A program made the position numbers and the translations under genes. 64,000 bases of DNA, taken from NCBI GenBank assembly GCA_025024175.1, contig QCXZ01000064.1, positions 49,993,325 to 50,057,324 on the forward strand, in the 5' to 3' direction. The notes below the pieces were generated by a model. The model was given only the letters and a program-made list of their open reading frames with translations. It made no database searches and had not been told where the DNA came from. Positions within the stretch are counted from its first letter, which is position 1. Each line of letters begins with the position of its first letter. Source of the DNA: Rhyzopertha dominica (Eukaryota > Arthropoda > Insecta > Coleoptera > Bostrichidae). Below, one piece after another: positions 26,346-38,322 of this stretch.

Positions 26346-29300
26346 GGGTAGTGGTCAGATAACGTCTAACATAAGCCCATCTCTGTTTTGGTTTGTTGTT
26401 TTTTATTTAGTGTCCTACATACCTAATTAATTCACAATCAGTTTACCGTTAAAACCAGTCAACTGCTGCATTTCTAATGGATGTTCTTCGAAGACGGTGG
26501 CAAAATTTTCCCCGTTAAGCCCGGAGATAGGTTCTCTACGATCATTAGCAATGCAATAAAAGAGTTCAGTTATTCAAACATGGTTGGTTGAATGGCCTAC
26601 TAGACGTGAAGAAATAAATAATTGCGTCAGGAAGATGATGCAAGAACGAAAGAAAAAGAGTCCATATAATATAATAATGGCAAAAACATATATTGTTTAA
26701 TTATACCATAATTTCCACCTACATTATCATGTGATAATAAGATGGTGTGAAATAGACTCTTCAGAATTATACCATCTTCTACCGTTTAAAACACAAAATG
26801 TTTTGTGGCGTAGTTGAAATCTTGCCATAATTTAGACGATCTCTTCTCGTTTCGACCTCAATGAAATATCTAGTATTACCTTTGTATTACTGCACATTAT
26901 GTTTTAGAATGAAATTATGCAATCAATTTAAAGAAAACGATCATTTGGTACTTTCACTATGCTAAGTATATATTAAAAGTTCGTTCCTTTCCATTTCTTT
27001 CTAATTTCTTCTGTTAAATTTTGCAGTACAACGCCCAACACACCTCCTGCTTATTTTTCCAAGCATTCACTCGTACATATATGGTGCATTGTGATTTAAC
27101 TAATATTTTGTTGAAGATGAACGATAGTTTTTCTAAATGGTAAGGTGGAATATCGCCAATTGGAGAGTGGGAACCAACATATTTTTCACGCTAAATATAA
27201 ATATCCTAAAGTACAATGAATGTTCTGCACTGTAATGCACACGAGTAATAAATCGACCCAAGTGCTCACGTCCAGTAAGATTTCACGATCGTGCTGAATG
27301 AACATAAGCATAAAGTCGGCTAAAACAGTCCGGTTGTTTACAACGATTCTGAAAACAATAGATTAATTTTAGTCCGCCGCGGTTTATTATGATGCGTACT
27401 TTTCNATGAAAGTTATTGCACATGCACACACTGGNCGGCGTTCTCCGGTTTTACTGCACATCAAGCGATTAAAATAGCCATAAAGGGAGGGCCAAGTCAA
27501 GATCTCACTCATGCTATCGATTAATGTCAATAACCGTAATAAATTGGCTCTATCTCAACGTCAATCGTTCCAACGGCTCTATTGAAGACCCGTAAAAAAC
27601 TCGAGGCGCCCTGCACCCCCCATCTTCTTCTATTGATCTGCTTACCAGACCCCGGCACTTCAGAACGAGGGTCCTACACAGACTAGACCACAACGCGGCG
27701 TCTTGGAGGCTTCTTTCAAGAATCAAGAGCACTAATTGTTTCTACAGTCAGCAATACGAGCCAGACTATTCTTTTACATAAACTACAATCTGCAACATGA
27801 ATTTAGTAACAACGCATGGTAGTTAACTAAAAAAAAACCTCTTCAGAACGCTTATGACTTTAACATAACATTTCAACGTATGACGCTTCACAAAAAAGTA
27901 TTACTACAAGCAAGCATTAAAAAAGTTAGTTTTTTTTCAAAAACACTTCGTACATGGTTGGAAGGTTGCCACATATAGCTGTCGTTTAGAAATGATCAAA
28001 CCGAGGTCCATACGAAATAAAAAAATGTAGCTTTTTTGTGAAATCTTCCTCCATAGATGGAGTACGATGTTTCGTTTAAAAGATTACGTTCAGTAATAGA
28101 CATTTCGAAGCATTCCGCCCACGAAATAATCGATAATAAACAGAATTTGTCCTCGATGGCTTCACATATAAAAGCTTATCGATCTGTGAAATCGAAACTC
28201 GATGAATGATATTCAGACATTATGTTAGTAGTAAGCAAAATAAAATAAACAACCACAGAGCTTTTTCGTACCGTCTTTGCCAGTCAACAAATCATAATAA
28301 GATAACTTTTGGCGAGGACACACCTCACACGGCACTTGAGGACTCGATGCTCATCAGTCATCTAGCGGCGACGATTGCCCGGTCAATTTGTGAAAATCGA
28401 TAGTGTCATCTGGTGGTGGTTTACGTACTATGACACACGTTGTTACGGTCGGTAAGTACAGAAACCTACATTGATGATTCCATTTTAGCTTAAAGTTGAC
28501 TTGTACCTCTACCACGTATTTAAGATAGACATGTCTACATCAAACTTACGGGTGTATCAAAGATACAACCATCAAAGATTTTTATTGGACACTTATTACT
28601 ATTTACGTCAAACACATAATTGTGGAACATTATAGCTGNGGAGTCATGGAAACTGAAACAATCCTTTAACCTATGGCATGCTTTCTGAACTGTGCTTAAC
28701 TCGCACTTAGGAAGTACACATCTACAGTCTATATTTGTAAAACATTTATACAAAACTGGTTTCTAGCGTCATCTTAGGTGTAACAATAGGCAATACTAGT
28801 TCCACAAAGTTCTTAAATTCCAAAATGACATTTAAAATATCTGACAAGTAGATAATACTAGCACATCTCAATTAGAAGAATGTATACATTTATGTGTACT
28901 ACTACTTGGTTTGCCGATAATTTGCTTGCGCTTGTTTGATGATATGAAACGTTTTTAAAAAAGTAGTTTTTTATTTAATACATTTCTTTATCTAAAATTA
29001 TTGAACTTCAAAATTGAATTGGTATACCGATTCACAACGCGTTATTAATATACTGAAGTCATCTACTTCAGGGGTTGGGTTTGTTGTACCAGTCCACTAT
29101 AATCTTGTTAGGTACTATCACTTATAATTTAAGTTTATGTGACTATTATGACCATTAAAAACTGCTACTATAAATTTATTTCACTCTAAATGGTACCCAA
29201 AAAAGTTGGTTATCTACTATTTGTTTATAAAAGGCACTGTTAAAAGTAAAAACACTATTATTAAATAAGAATCCGGGCATTTCTAATAGTTTTACATTAT

Positions 29301-31311
29301 ATTATATTGCAATGGCCATTATGTTCATTTATAATTATACAAATACTTGAGTTTTGTTGCTTTGAGTCCGTGGCCTTATGGTCGATCATGCGTTCCTTCT
29401 TTGTGAAATACATTATACAATATAAAAAGCAACTAAACCATTATATTAATCATGAAAAATTATGGATTTCAATGAAAAAAACAACTTAGAAACTAATGAA
29501 CTTTAAGTAGTCAAGAATGTTCTATAATGGAAAGTAATAATTACATTAAATAGATAAAACCAAATAATAATATGTTATCCTTTGTATGGTTTCGACCTTT
29601 ATTATGTGGTACTCCATTTATACTTGTTTACTACGTTATATCACTTCATTGTAAAAACAAAATTACAAATAAACGCGACTATATTTTCGACTTTTTTATC
29701 ATCGTCGGGCTGTTCTATTTTACAAAAATAAAAAAAACCCAACGTCATGTGTTTATAAGTGCAATAAACTACTGCCGTGGTATGCCCGTCATAAAAATAT
29801 GGTTCTACAGACTAATGTTCATTATAATAATTGAACGAGGCTTACTAGAAATTCCGTTTAGTTGTTAAGCATCTTAATAATTTGGTCTCTTATTAAAATG
29901 ATTCTGTATTTCTAACGATTCTAGCAAATTCAGTTCAGTAGCTACAGCACATATTGAGACCAGAAAAATATGTGCTTTTTTGTTTATGTTAAATTAAATA
30001 TATTTTCCTGTATTTTTGACATAAATATTATATGTGTAATTTATGTTTTACCACTAATCCTGTCCTAACAAACATATTATGTTATTATTGTATCTTTCTG
30101 TCGTCTTCATCGCACAGCTTTGGTTCGATTAGAGACACAGACATACTAAATTATTTTAAATAAATGTCTTCTCATACAAATAACATTATTTACTGACAAT
30201 AACGAACATACTGGTACTTATAATGCAACAGGGTAGGTATGTGCTGGTTATCTCGGATTAATTTTAAGGATTCAGGCTCATTTACTACCAGTAAAAGTAA
30301 TGTTTGATATACAGGGTGTAACAAAACTGGATTTTTTTATCTCTAAACTTTTCTTGTACTTACCAACTGTAACGCCGTAATTCGTAAAGCTACCACTAGC
30401 TAACGCACATCGTATTTCATAAAATTATAATAAACATACTTCAGAATATCTTCTTAATTAATCCAGCGTCCCTTAAAGGTGCATCCCTAAATGCGGTTTT
30501 TTTAAATATCCTCAAAAATAATAAGGACGATTAAATTTAAATTTGGAAATCTAGTAATAATATAATTAAAATAACTGGAATACTACTTTGTTCAGGAGTG
30601 GGTCAAACGAAGCGGAAGGGTAAAAAACACCCGACTTTCTGTAGCTTTTTTTCTTTACAGTTGTGATGGACAATCATCAAAATTTATTTTCTCTTTATAT
30701 AGAAAAATCCTCTTATTGATACTCGATATGGCAAATCCATTTTCTAGTGAAACCAGTTCAAAAGGTTTACTACACATTTCACTTAACTTATTCCACATCA
30801 AGTTATCTAGCTATTACAGTGATGATGTGTTTATTGACTGCTACTATTGACAGCAGTATTATTCGTTGGATTAAGTTCTCGTTTGCTTTTGGCAACAAAT
30901 ATTTTGTAATTAGAATTATTACTTAGCTTAACTGTGATATCGATAATTTACAAATAGATGAGTGACTGGGCATCAAATAGTCTATATTCATCGAAATTCA
31001 TGGTAGTTTTCGATGATAATAACGAAGAACTCACAAAGTTGAAGCCAGCCTTTGAAGTTCATTGAAGTTGCTCTCAGCAATTATTAATAAGCCTTTATCG
31101 AGCAAAAAGTCGATGAAGTAGAACTTCTTTGCTTCCTAATTAACAAAGGTTAATGAACCGCCTCCGGCAACATCCATAGTATGAAGTAATTTAAGAAATT
31201 GACACGTTAAACGCCAATCGCATTACTGCTCCGTTAATAATGATATTAAACATGTTGCAACTTTTGATCACAACGCATAGCGTTCAAAAATTAAAATATA
31301 AAATGCCTATT

Positions 31312-32623
31312 GGAAATAGGTATACTAATATGGAATGCGAGTTGGGTCCAAGTAAGCAGTAGTATTACAAAAAATATTTTCTTAGAAATTCTATAATATC
31401 TAGTATTCCACATAAAGATCGTTAAAGCATAAAATAGTATAGGTATATTGAATAAATTATATACATAATAATAATAAAACATATAGAAATATAATTATTT
31501 TGATTTTAATTTTTTTATGGCTAAACTGGGCAAGATAGAACAAATTATAAGACAGAAACAGCGTTTAAAATAAAACAGGCTTGCTTTCCAAAAATATTCT
31601 TTTAAACCTCAAAATAATTCTGACAAAAGTAAAGACGTAGTATACTTCACTCTCTCAGGATAAACTCAAAACTATAAAGAGCTGAAAGATAGTTGGTGAG
31701 TGTTACTATTATGCTAAAATTCGTTCTGATTTGTAAAAAAAAAGTTTTGGAACAACCGAAAACTCCCATCCCATTCAATTTTAAAGACTTGTAATTCTTT
31801 ATATGAACACCCCCTTTAAATAAGCCAAGAAACTTTAAAATTTAACTTTTAACTAAAACACCATTCATAATATTTTATATTTATTTATGTTTAGGCATAA
31901 AGAACAATGCAAACCTTAAGATATAAATATACAACAATTCTGTACTGTTTAAAAAACAATGATTTACACTAAAGCTTTGCCGTATTGGCGCTGTATGATA
32001 TTTTAACTACTTGATCTTTAATAAATCTTTATGCTTTTCTTTAATTGTTTACGGAATATCACAATTGACAATTGTCATCTGTCTAGTTCGTAAATAAAAA
32101 AAAATTCAAAATTTGAACTTTTTTTGTAAACGCAGTCGNGAGGAAAACAATATGTACTGTTTTTATACACTGATTTAAAATCTAACGGTATTAAAAACCG
32201 AAAGAAAAAGATTTAAACTTATCTAAATAGGTACTCAGTAAAACTTACTCTCTTTCTCAATAAATGTCTTGCAAAGTTTTTTACGGACCCTAGTTTATAA
32301 ATTTGTGAAAGCCGAACTTGAACTTATTTATATCAATAGGTTCTTTGTCTTTTTCACTCACTTTACAACTGAAACTGGAAATTGCTTTGATCATTTGTCT
32401 TAGCCCAAGTATTGCACATTTTATAAAAGGGTGGCTAAATTGTAAACCTATAACCAATGAATGACAAAATATCAGGAGCAGGAGATTTTGAGAAATATAA
32501 TATCATCAGTGATAAGCCCCTGTAATTGCTTTATTGGGAGGAACTAGTGGGACCCAACTCGCATAGACCTTTTCTAGCTACCAGGTACAGATGAGATTAG
32601 TGGGACCCAACTCGTACCTTTCC
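31312..32623. mobile_element. 1.3-kb dispersed repeat, copy 1
   Basis: Shares long collinear similarity with 52229-53365 (for example AAATATTTTCTTAGAAATTC near the left end and GATTAGTG.GACCCAACTCG then TACCTTTCC at the right end). The ends carry an inverted motif: ATGCGAGTTGGGTCC (31335-31349) against GGACCCAACTCGCAT (32550-32564), with a second GGGACCCAACTCG at 32602-32614. No transposase reading was seen. Class uncertain; probably a non-autonomous DNA element. Confidence 0.65.
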
Positions 32624-33187
32624 GTGTGGACACAGTAAAGAAGAGTTTTTCGACTGAGCATCCACGTTATCCAGGTGCTTATATACGACAGCGGAGGTAC
32701 CACTCCAGTATACACAGCAGGAATCGGGTATTGCTTTCCCTGGGGGTTAAGATCTTGGTCCCTTGGTCCCTAAGCGGATCGGACAGTTAGTACCTTACGC
32801 CAGGTGTTTATTAGTCTGGAAAGAGGGAGCGCAGCCTACGTCGCGTCGTAAGGGAGGATGCTTTAATCAGTAAAGCTAACGTAACTTCTTGTTGTTGTCT
32901 ATGATACAAACATCTGCCGGGAAGGGTCGACAGATAGGGAGGAGGGAATATAAGATCTACATTTATAGTGTGGCAGACCGTAAATCAGATTTAATTGGAA
33001 TTGAAGGGTATTAAATTCCGCTTTATAATGGATCAACTAAGTAGATACCTTAAATTCATTTAAAAAAATGTCCGACTTATAAGTGCTCGTTAAGTAGTAT
33101 TCTTTTTCTGTTCTTGTAACTTCAATTGATGTTGTCATTGGAACTAGAGAAATGTTATTTAAGCAATATCTGTACATGTAAGTGAGA

Positions 33188-33302
33188 GCCATGGCCCTCA
33201 GCGCCATCTAAGCGGAACACTTCTCTAGGTCGTAAGTGGTTGCCATAGTTGTAACCCACCTAATATGCAGTGTTACGCCTAGATGGCGCTGAGGCCCTTG
33301 GC
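33188..33302. repeat. 115-bp foldback, CCTCAGCGCCATCTA arms
   Basis: The left arm 33188-33221 (…GGCCCTCAGCGCCATCTA then AGCGGAACACT) and the right arm 33269-33302 are reverse complements over 34 bp with a few mismatches; the inner 26 bp have two. The loop is 47 nt. The size and structure fit a small MITE or a hairpin-forming intronic sequence. Confidence 0.75.
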
Positions 33303-34288
33303 CCGGTGCGGTTAAGGCGGCAGTCTGCTTTGGTCAGTGTACTCGGTAATCCTACCTGAGGAGCCCAAACAAGGGCGAAACTAGTGTTGTCCGAGTAAAT
33401 TGACCAGAACAAATATTTATTAATTTAAATAATTACACGTTTGTGGGTTTTTTGGAGCAGAAATGTGCCTTCTCATTTCATTGTGCTATATAATTTACGG
33501 TCATTCCTTCTGACATAAATTTCTGGTAATTTGTAAAACTACTCTCTGTTTGTAACCCCAACGTTTTTAACTTAAAAACTCATTACCTAATATTGATAAC
33601 CACTTGTCCAAGATGAACTAAAACTACTATTACCGGCAATCTTAGTAAGAATTAGATTTTGTACTGTACATACTCATTATTACTTTGTATATGTCAAGTA
33701 ATCAATTTGCAAGGTCAACAGAAGTTAAAAAATTTGTTCCTGATGGTCTCCAAAATGTTACCCTAAATGCAAGGACGGCCGATACTCGATAAATCAGAAT
33801 GTTGAGTTGTTTCAACATATCTGTTTTCTTTATAAATATTTCAATAGGCAATCGACAAAGTTCGGTGAAGCCCACATGAGCGCATATCCTCTTTAAGTAT
33901 TCATGGAAAACTTTTGCGTGAAATTTGCACAGAAACTGCAGGTCAGAAAGCCAAGCGATGTTGAAATTCCAATGTTCCCCGGGCAAGAAAGTGATGTAAG
34001 AAGTTGGAAGTAATGCATAAGAACTTGACATGTATATGTGTAAGTATAGTTCAAAACCGCAGTCACTAGATGTAGTTCACACCTAAGGCATTATTCTCGC
34101 TACCCGCTTAAAAAGGAAATCGAAATTTACTATTCCATACATATGTAAGTACTTGCTTTTTGTCTACGCATCGCCATCTGCTGGCGCAAGTTGCAGGCGT
34201 GTAGATGACGTGTAATAGGGCACTGCAAGTAGTTATCCTGGCAACAGCTAGAGGGCGGTAATGTCAATGGAATGTACTCGAAGATAAA

Positions 34289-35202
34289 TTTACTTGGAGT
34301 GATCGGGCAGAAATGTAAATTATGCAACCCATATTACCAGCGGGACATGGGACGTAAGAGGGTAGCCGATAGGTAGACATCGCGTAAAGATCGTACGAGC
34401 AACAGACGGGCTAAACTAATATTCGTAAGATTGCTGACTGTAGGGTGTGCTTAAAAAAGTAAGCATGATATTAGTAACTTACTATGATATTATACCAGGT
34501 TATTCAAAATATGGAATAACCCATTTATTTCTGTAAATATGAACTATATAACAATTTCATTCTAACTGCATGATTTCTGTAGGAACTTTTATAACAATTT
34601 TCCTTCCGCCTCCCCATTGCTTCGGCAGACAGTAAATTAATGTGAAAGAGCTTTTAACATTAAAATTGTCCCGTGTAATTACTAATTAGACATACAATCT
34701 TAGAAATCCAGTCTTATCGGAATAGATGGTATACCGCTCGATCATTCCCGACAGGATTGTATCTTAGCCTTACTTTTCAGTGGATACCACGCGACGGATC
34801 TGGTGGGGATGGGCATTCGTATTCTGCTCTCGTGACGGACTCATGCGAAAGGGTTTGCGGTTTTAGATTTTTTGAATGTTTTTACTCAATTATCGTGCTC
34901 ATGTTTTTGGTAGTGTACAAAGAATTATGTAGCTACAACGTGGAGTTCGAATTTTTCGTTTATGTGCCTTAGTTTTCGAGAAATAGCTCGCCAAAAATAT
35001 GCATTTTTAAGCAAAATATAACAACAAATATTTACATTACTGTACCAAATTCAGAAAAAACTCGAACTCTACGTTGTAGCTACATCTTTTGTCATTGCCA
35101 TGTCGAAATTTCACTTCGAAAAAGTTTCGAATAACTCGGTAAAATGTAAAACGGTAGGTGCTTAAAATGACCCGATTCGCTCTAGGTAAACGCCCCCCTT
35201 AA
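34289..35202. mobile_element. TTAA-flanked element, copy 2
   Basis: Collinear with 19471-20361 from TTACTTGGAGTGATCGGG to GTAAACGCCCCCCTTAA, mostly base substitutions with small indels. The right TTAA end is intact (35199-35202). The left terminal TTAAGAGGGCC is absent, so the copy is 5'-truncated or diverged there. The conserved 71-codon frame (34757-34972) is discussed under rejected calls. Confidence 0.75.
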
Positions 35203-35212
35203 GATGTCCTTC

Positions 35213-35436
35213 TATAAAGCGCGGGCTTTGGCGCTGACGGGAAGTCTGAAGTCTGAGTGTGAAGTTCTGAATTCGAATAGCGATTATCGAGCGAACGAAA
35301 GCCTTAATTAAGCAGGTGTCTCTAGTGCAAGTGTGTGCAGTATAGTGATTTAGTGAATTAGTACGTGTTAAGATAGTAGTGGTGTGAATTAGTTGTGTTG
35401 AGACTTAGTGTATTTGATACAAGTGCTTTAAATAAA
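35213..35436 (+). repeat. LTR-like repeat fragment, copy C
   Basis: TATAAAGCGCG (35213-35223), then TTTAGTGAATTAGTACGTG, GTGTGAATTAGTTGTGTTG, AGACTTAGTGTATTTG and AATAAA (35431-35436). Same order as copies A and B. No adjoining retroelement coding region. Confidence 0.4.
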
Positions 35437-36084
35437 TGTAGTTAAGTCAGAAACGTATTCCTAACAATATTCTTAAGACGGAACTGTTAGTTCGGAATAA
35501 AATTCTGTTCGCACAGTTTTTTTTTAGAATACCATTATATACTATGTGTGCCTTTGTTAGTTAGCAATATTGGGAGTATTGTGATTCTGCAAGGAACTAA
35601 ACTTTCCCCTTGTAGACCGTGTGTTGAACGACCTACTAAACTTAGTTCAGCTTATCCTTTCCAACAGTATACATGGGTAACTTTGCCGTTGTTTTGAAGT
35701 AGAACGTCATTAATAAAACATATTTTTAGGATGGACACAGATTCATTAAGTTATGTATTGAGGTTGCTGCTTTTAACTGTTTCTCAGTGCTCTGAACACA
35801 GACGGCCTAGTGTTGACTTTCCTAGCAAAGCTTGCAAATAGACGAATTTTAATAATTCAGGTTAGCGATGGGAATAATCGAGATATTTCAATAATCGATT
35901 ATTTCGTATCCATATATTTTAATAATCGACTAATATTAGTAGTTAAACATTAGTAGTACTACATCTTTAGTTTTGTAGGGCACAGATGCAATAACCAGTA
36001 TTCATGCTACATCGTTGTCGTTCTCATTGCGAATGCTCGAATTTTTTATATACATTTTGACGAATTTACATTACTTACTACTGT

Positions 36085-36215
36085 TTAACGATCCCTGCAA
36101 CTTCAGTGCCATCGGAACGTGTTTTTTTTCAAAAGCTGGACTGCTTACTAACTTGCGAAGGAATAGATTATCGCCAAAAAAACTTAGATAAAATTTTATT
36201 TTTAAACAGCATTAA
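36085..36215 (+). pseudogene. hAT transposase C-terminal dimerisation domain remnant
   Basis: Reads PATSVPSERVF, then after a frameshift in a run of eight Ts SKAGLLTNLRRNRLSPKKL, then in another frame DKILFLNSIKD. The order PATSVPSERVFSKAG…RNRLSP is the signature of the hAT dimerisation domain of ZBED-like transposases. Frameshifts and a stop make it non-functional; the BED finger and DDE core are not recognisable. Confidence 0.85.
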
Positions 36216-36410
36216 AGATTTTGTTTAATTTTGTGTTTAACGATAAAAACATTTTATTTTCTAAGACACATATTTCGGTTGTTTTTCCATTAAATTATTT
36301 TTTTGCATATGGCATTTATATATTTTATACATAGGTATTCTAATTCATAAAGGAATTCTTAAAAATTGAAAACTGATCCATCTTCTCTAAGTGGAGTTAT
36401 TAATTAATTC

Positions 36411-36585
36411 TTCTAAAGAAAATATTCTTAAAGTGAACTTCCACTTTATTTTTACAATTGTAAAGCGCTTTCGGCTACATGCTAAACATTAATTTTTGTA
36501 CTGACGATGGCTAGCATGTAGCCGAAAGCGCTTTACAATTGTAAAAATAAAGTGGAAGTTCACTTTAAGAATATTTTCTTTAGAA
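36411..36585. repeat. perfect 73-bp inverted repeat, 29-nt loop
   Basis: The left arm 36411-36483 and the right arm 36513-36585 are exact reverse complements over 73 bp (arm begins TTCTAAAGAAAATATTCTTA and ends TTTCGGCTACATGCT). The loop is 36484-36512. It lies inside the decayed hAT relic, so the lack of any mismatch suggests recent origin, gene conversion or a palindrome-related assembly artefact. Transcribed from either strand it would fold into a long dsRNA hairpin. Confidence 0.95.
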
Positions 36586-37339
36586 GGAATTCTTACATTT
36601 ATTTTGTTATTGGAATTTAACTTTTTAAGATTTTTTTTTGTTGGAGGAAGAGTGAATAGTATTTTTTCAAGTTTATATTGGTATGCGAATTTATTGATTG
36701 TTATTGCATTATAGTTCTGAATTATATTATTATCATACATGTAAATCAGGTCAATAATAAATTCTGTACATATATAGATTATATGTATTGTCAGTTTCCT
36801 ACCTTTTATCCCATTTATTACATTCAATATTTTGTATTTTATCCTTAGTTAAGCAATACGCCAACAATCAATGATAATCTCATTAAAATTTTACATTAAA
36901 TGTTCTAGCTGAACAATAATTGAGAGAATAATCACAATATAATAATATAGCTGAGCAGCAATCCATTACGAGTTGTATTAGTTGGTCGGAACGAATGATT
37001 AACGAATAATCGATCCACGCGCGAGGAATTCTACGTATGTGAGTTCGTCGAAGATATAAACTACATACTAATTCGATTATTGCATCTCCATTGTTCCCAT
37101 CCCGACATCCCGAAGTATTCGTTCGTAGAGCGCTAGCGTTGACCCGCGTGACCACTAATATTAGTATTACTAATTTGGATGGTATGATCGATTATTTCGA
37201 GAAGTTTTAATAATCGACTAAACCGATTATTGCATCTCGATTATTCCCATTACTAATTCAGGTTATATGAATGCTACGGGGTATTGATAAGCTGTTAGCC
37301 TAGTACAAGGCAGAATAAACCTTTTTATTACCCAACATA

Positions 37340-37775
37340 ATTCCCCCTCTGTCATTCAAAAAATAATTCCTGGTCTGCTATTCGGCTTTCTACAGCTTTT
37401 ATAACTTTCTTTTATTGAAAAAAAAACTTGAGGCCTTTCAAACCATTTTTCAATTTGGGAAATAGATAGTAGCCACCTGGAAGAATGGGAAGCTTCTGAC
37501 GACCAATCTCCGTCTTTTTAGCAGTAAATATTTTAGCACCGTTTTGTCAACAATTGTGAATAAAATTCTTTTTATTCTTTTCTCCTCCAGATAATCCATG
37601 AAGCAAGAACTTTTACAGCCGATTTTTTACCGAAACTTTTTGGTCTTGGAAAACCAGTGCTTCCATTCCATTGAATTTTGTTTTGTCTCAGCTCGTAAAA
37701 ATAAATGTAGGTTTCATCCATAGTGACAACTCTTGTCAGACACCCAAATTATCTTTACATCGCCTTTGCTTTTGA
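37340..37775 (-). pseudogene. mariner transposase relic
   Basis: Minus-strand reading gives TMDETYIYFYELRQNKIQWN then GSTGFPRPKSFGKKSAVKVLAS, the first catalytic Asp region of mariner (GDETW…YYxPExKxQSxxW) followed by the K.SAGKV.A motif. Further on GYYLFPKLKNGLKGLKF corresponds to the DYYLFPNLK segment next to the last catalytic Asp, then KVIKAVESRIADQ. Stops and frameshifts interrupt it, and the segment between is shortened. A different lineage from the maT relic that follows. Confidence 0.7.
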
Positions 37776-38251
37776 ACCGCGTTCCAGCATTTTCGTATGC
37801 ATTTCACCGAAATTTTTTTCATATTCAAATCGGTTTTATAATTAATGATTAAAAACATTGGAATGTCAATAATTTAAACTTTCTTACAAAAATAATGGAT
37901 AGATGAAAGAAAACTATGCCTAATCATTCATATTAATGTATACTTAAGAGTACTGGAGAATAGTGTAAGTTTCGTATCATTTTAAAANCCTAATAAATAA
38001 ATGAAATTTGAAAAGTTTATAACGGTCATTACTCCTTGAAAACCCCTTTATCCAAATTCTCCGATATCATTTTTTTGTGAAATAACCAGAAAATAGTAAT
38101 AACGACTAAAAGAAAGTTTGTTAAATATTACTTCCACACCCAACTGATAGGAAGTATTGTATCGGGGAAAAAAAATTCAAAATTTTTTATTTGCTCATTC
38201 GCTTTAAAATGGTTAAAAACGCAAAAAAACAAAATTTGAGCAAAAACAAAT

Positions 38252-38322
38252 TTCTTGTGTGTGTGCGTGCGTGCGCGCGTGCGTGCGCGCGTGCGCGTGC
38301 GCTTGTGCCTGTGTGTGTGGTT
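38252..38322. repeat. (GT/GC)n alternating purine-pyrimidine tract
   Basis: About 70 bp of almost uninterrupted alternating purine-pyrimidine dinucleotides: TGTGTGTGCG, then GTGCGTGCGCGCGTGC repeats and GTGTGTGTGG. It is the only strongly GC-rich microsatellite in the window and a good candidate for Z-DNA formation. The arginine-alanine and arginine-threonine open frames over it are artefacts of the repeat. Confidence 0.9.

Larger units (their letters stand above)
35863..37255 (+). mobile_element. hAT transposon relic with 8-bp target duplication
   Basis: The ends are TAGCGATGGGAATAATCGAG (from 35863) and, inverted, CTCGATTATTCCCATTACTA (to 37255). A perfect 8-bp direct repeat ATTCAGGT flanks it at 35855-35862 and 37256-37263, as expected for hAT. 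A hAT dimerisation-domain remnant is inside at about 36085-36215. A perfect 73-bp inverted repeat also lies within. Further AATAATCGA-type subrepeats occur near both ends. Superfamily assignment rests on ends, duplication and protein together. Confidence 0.88.
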
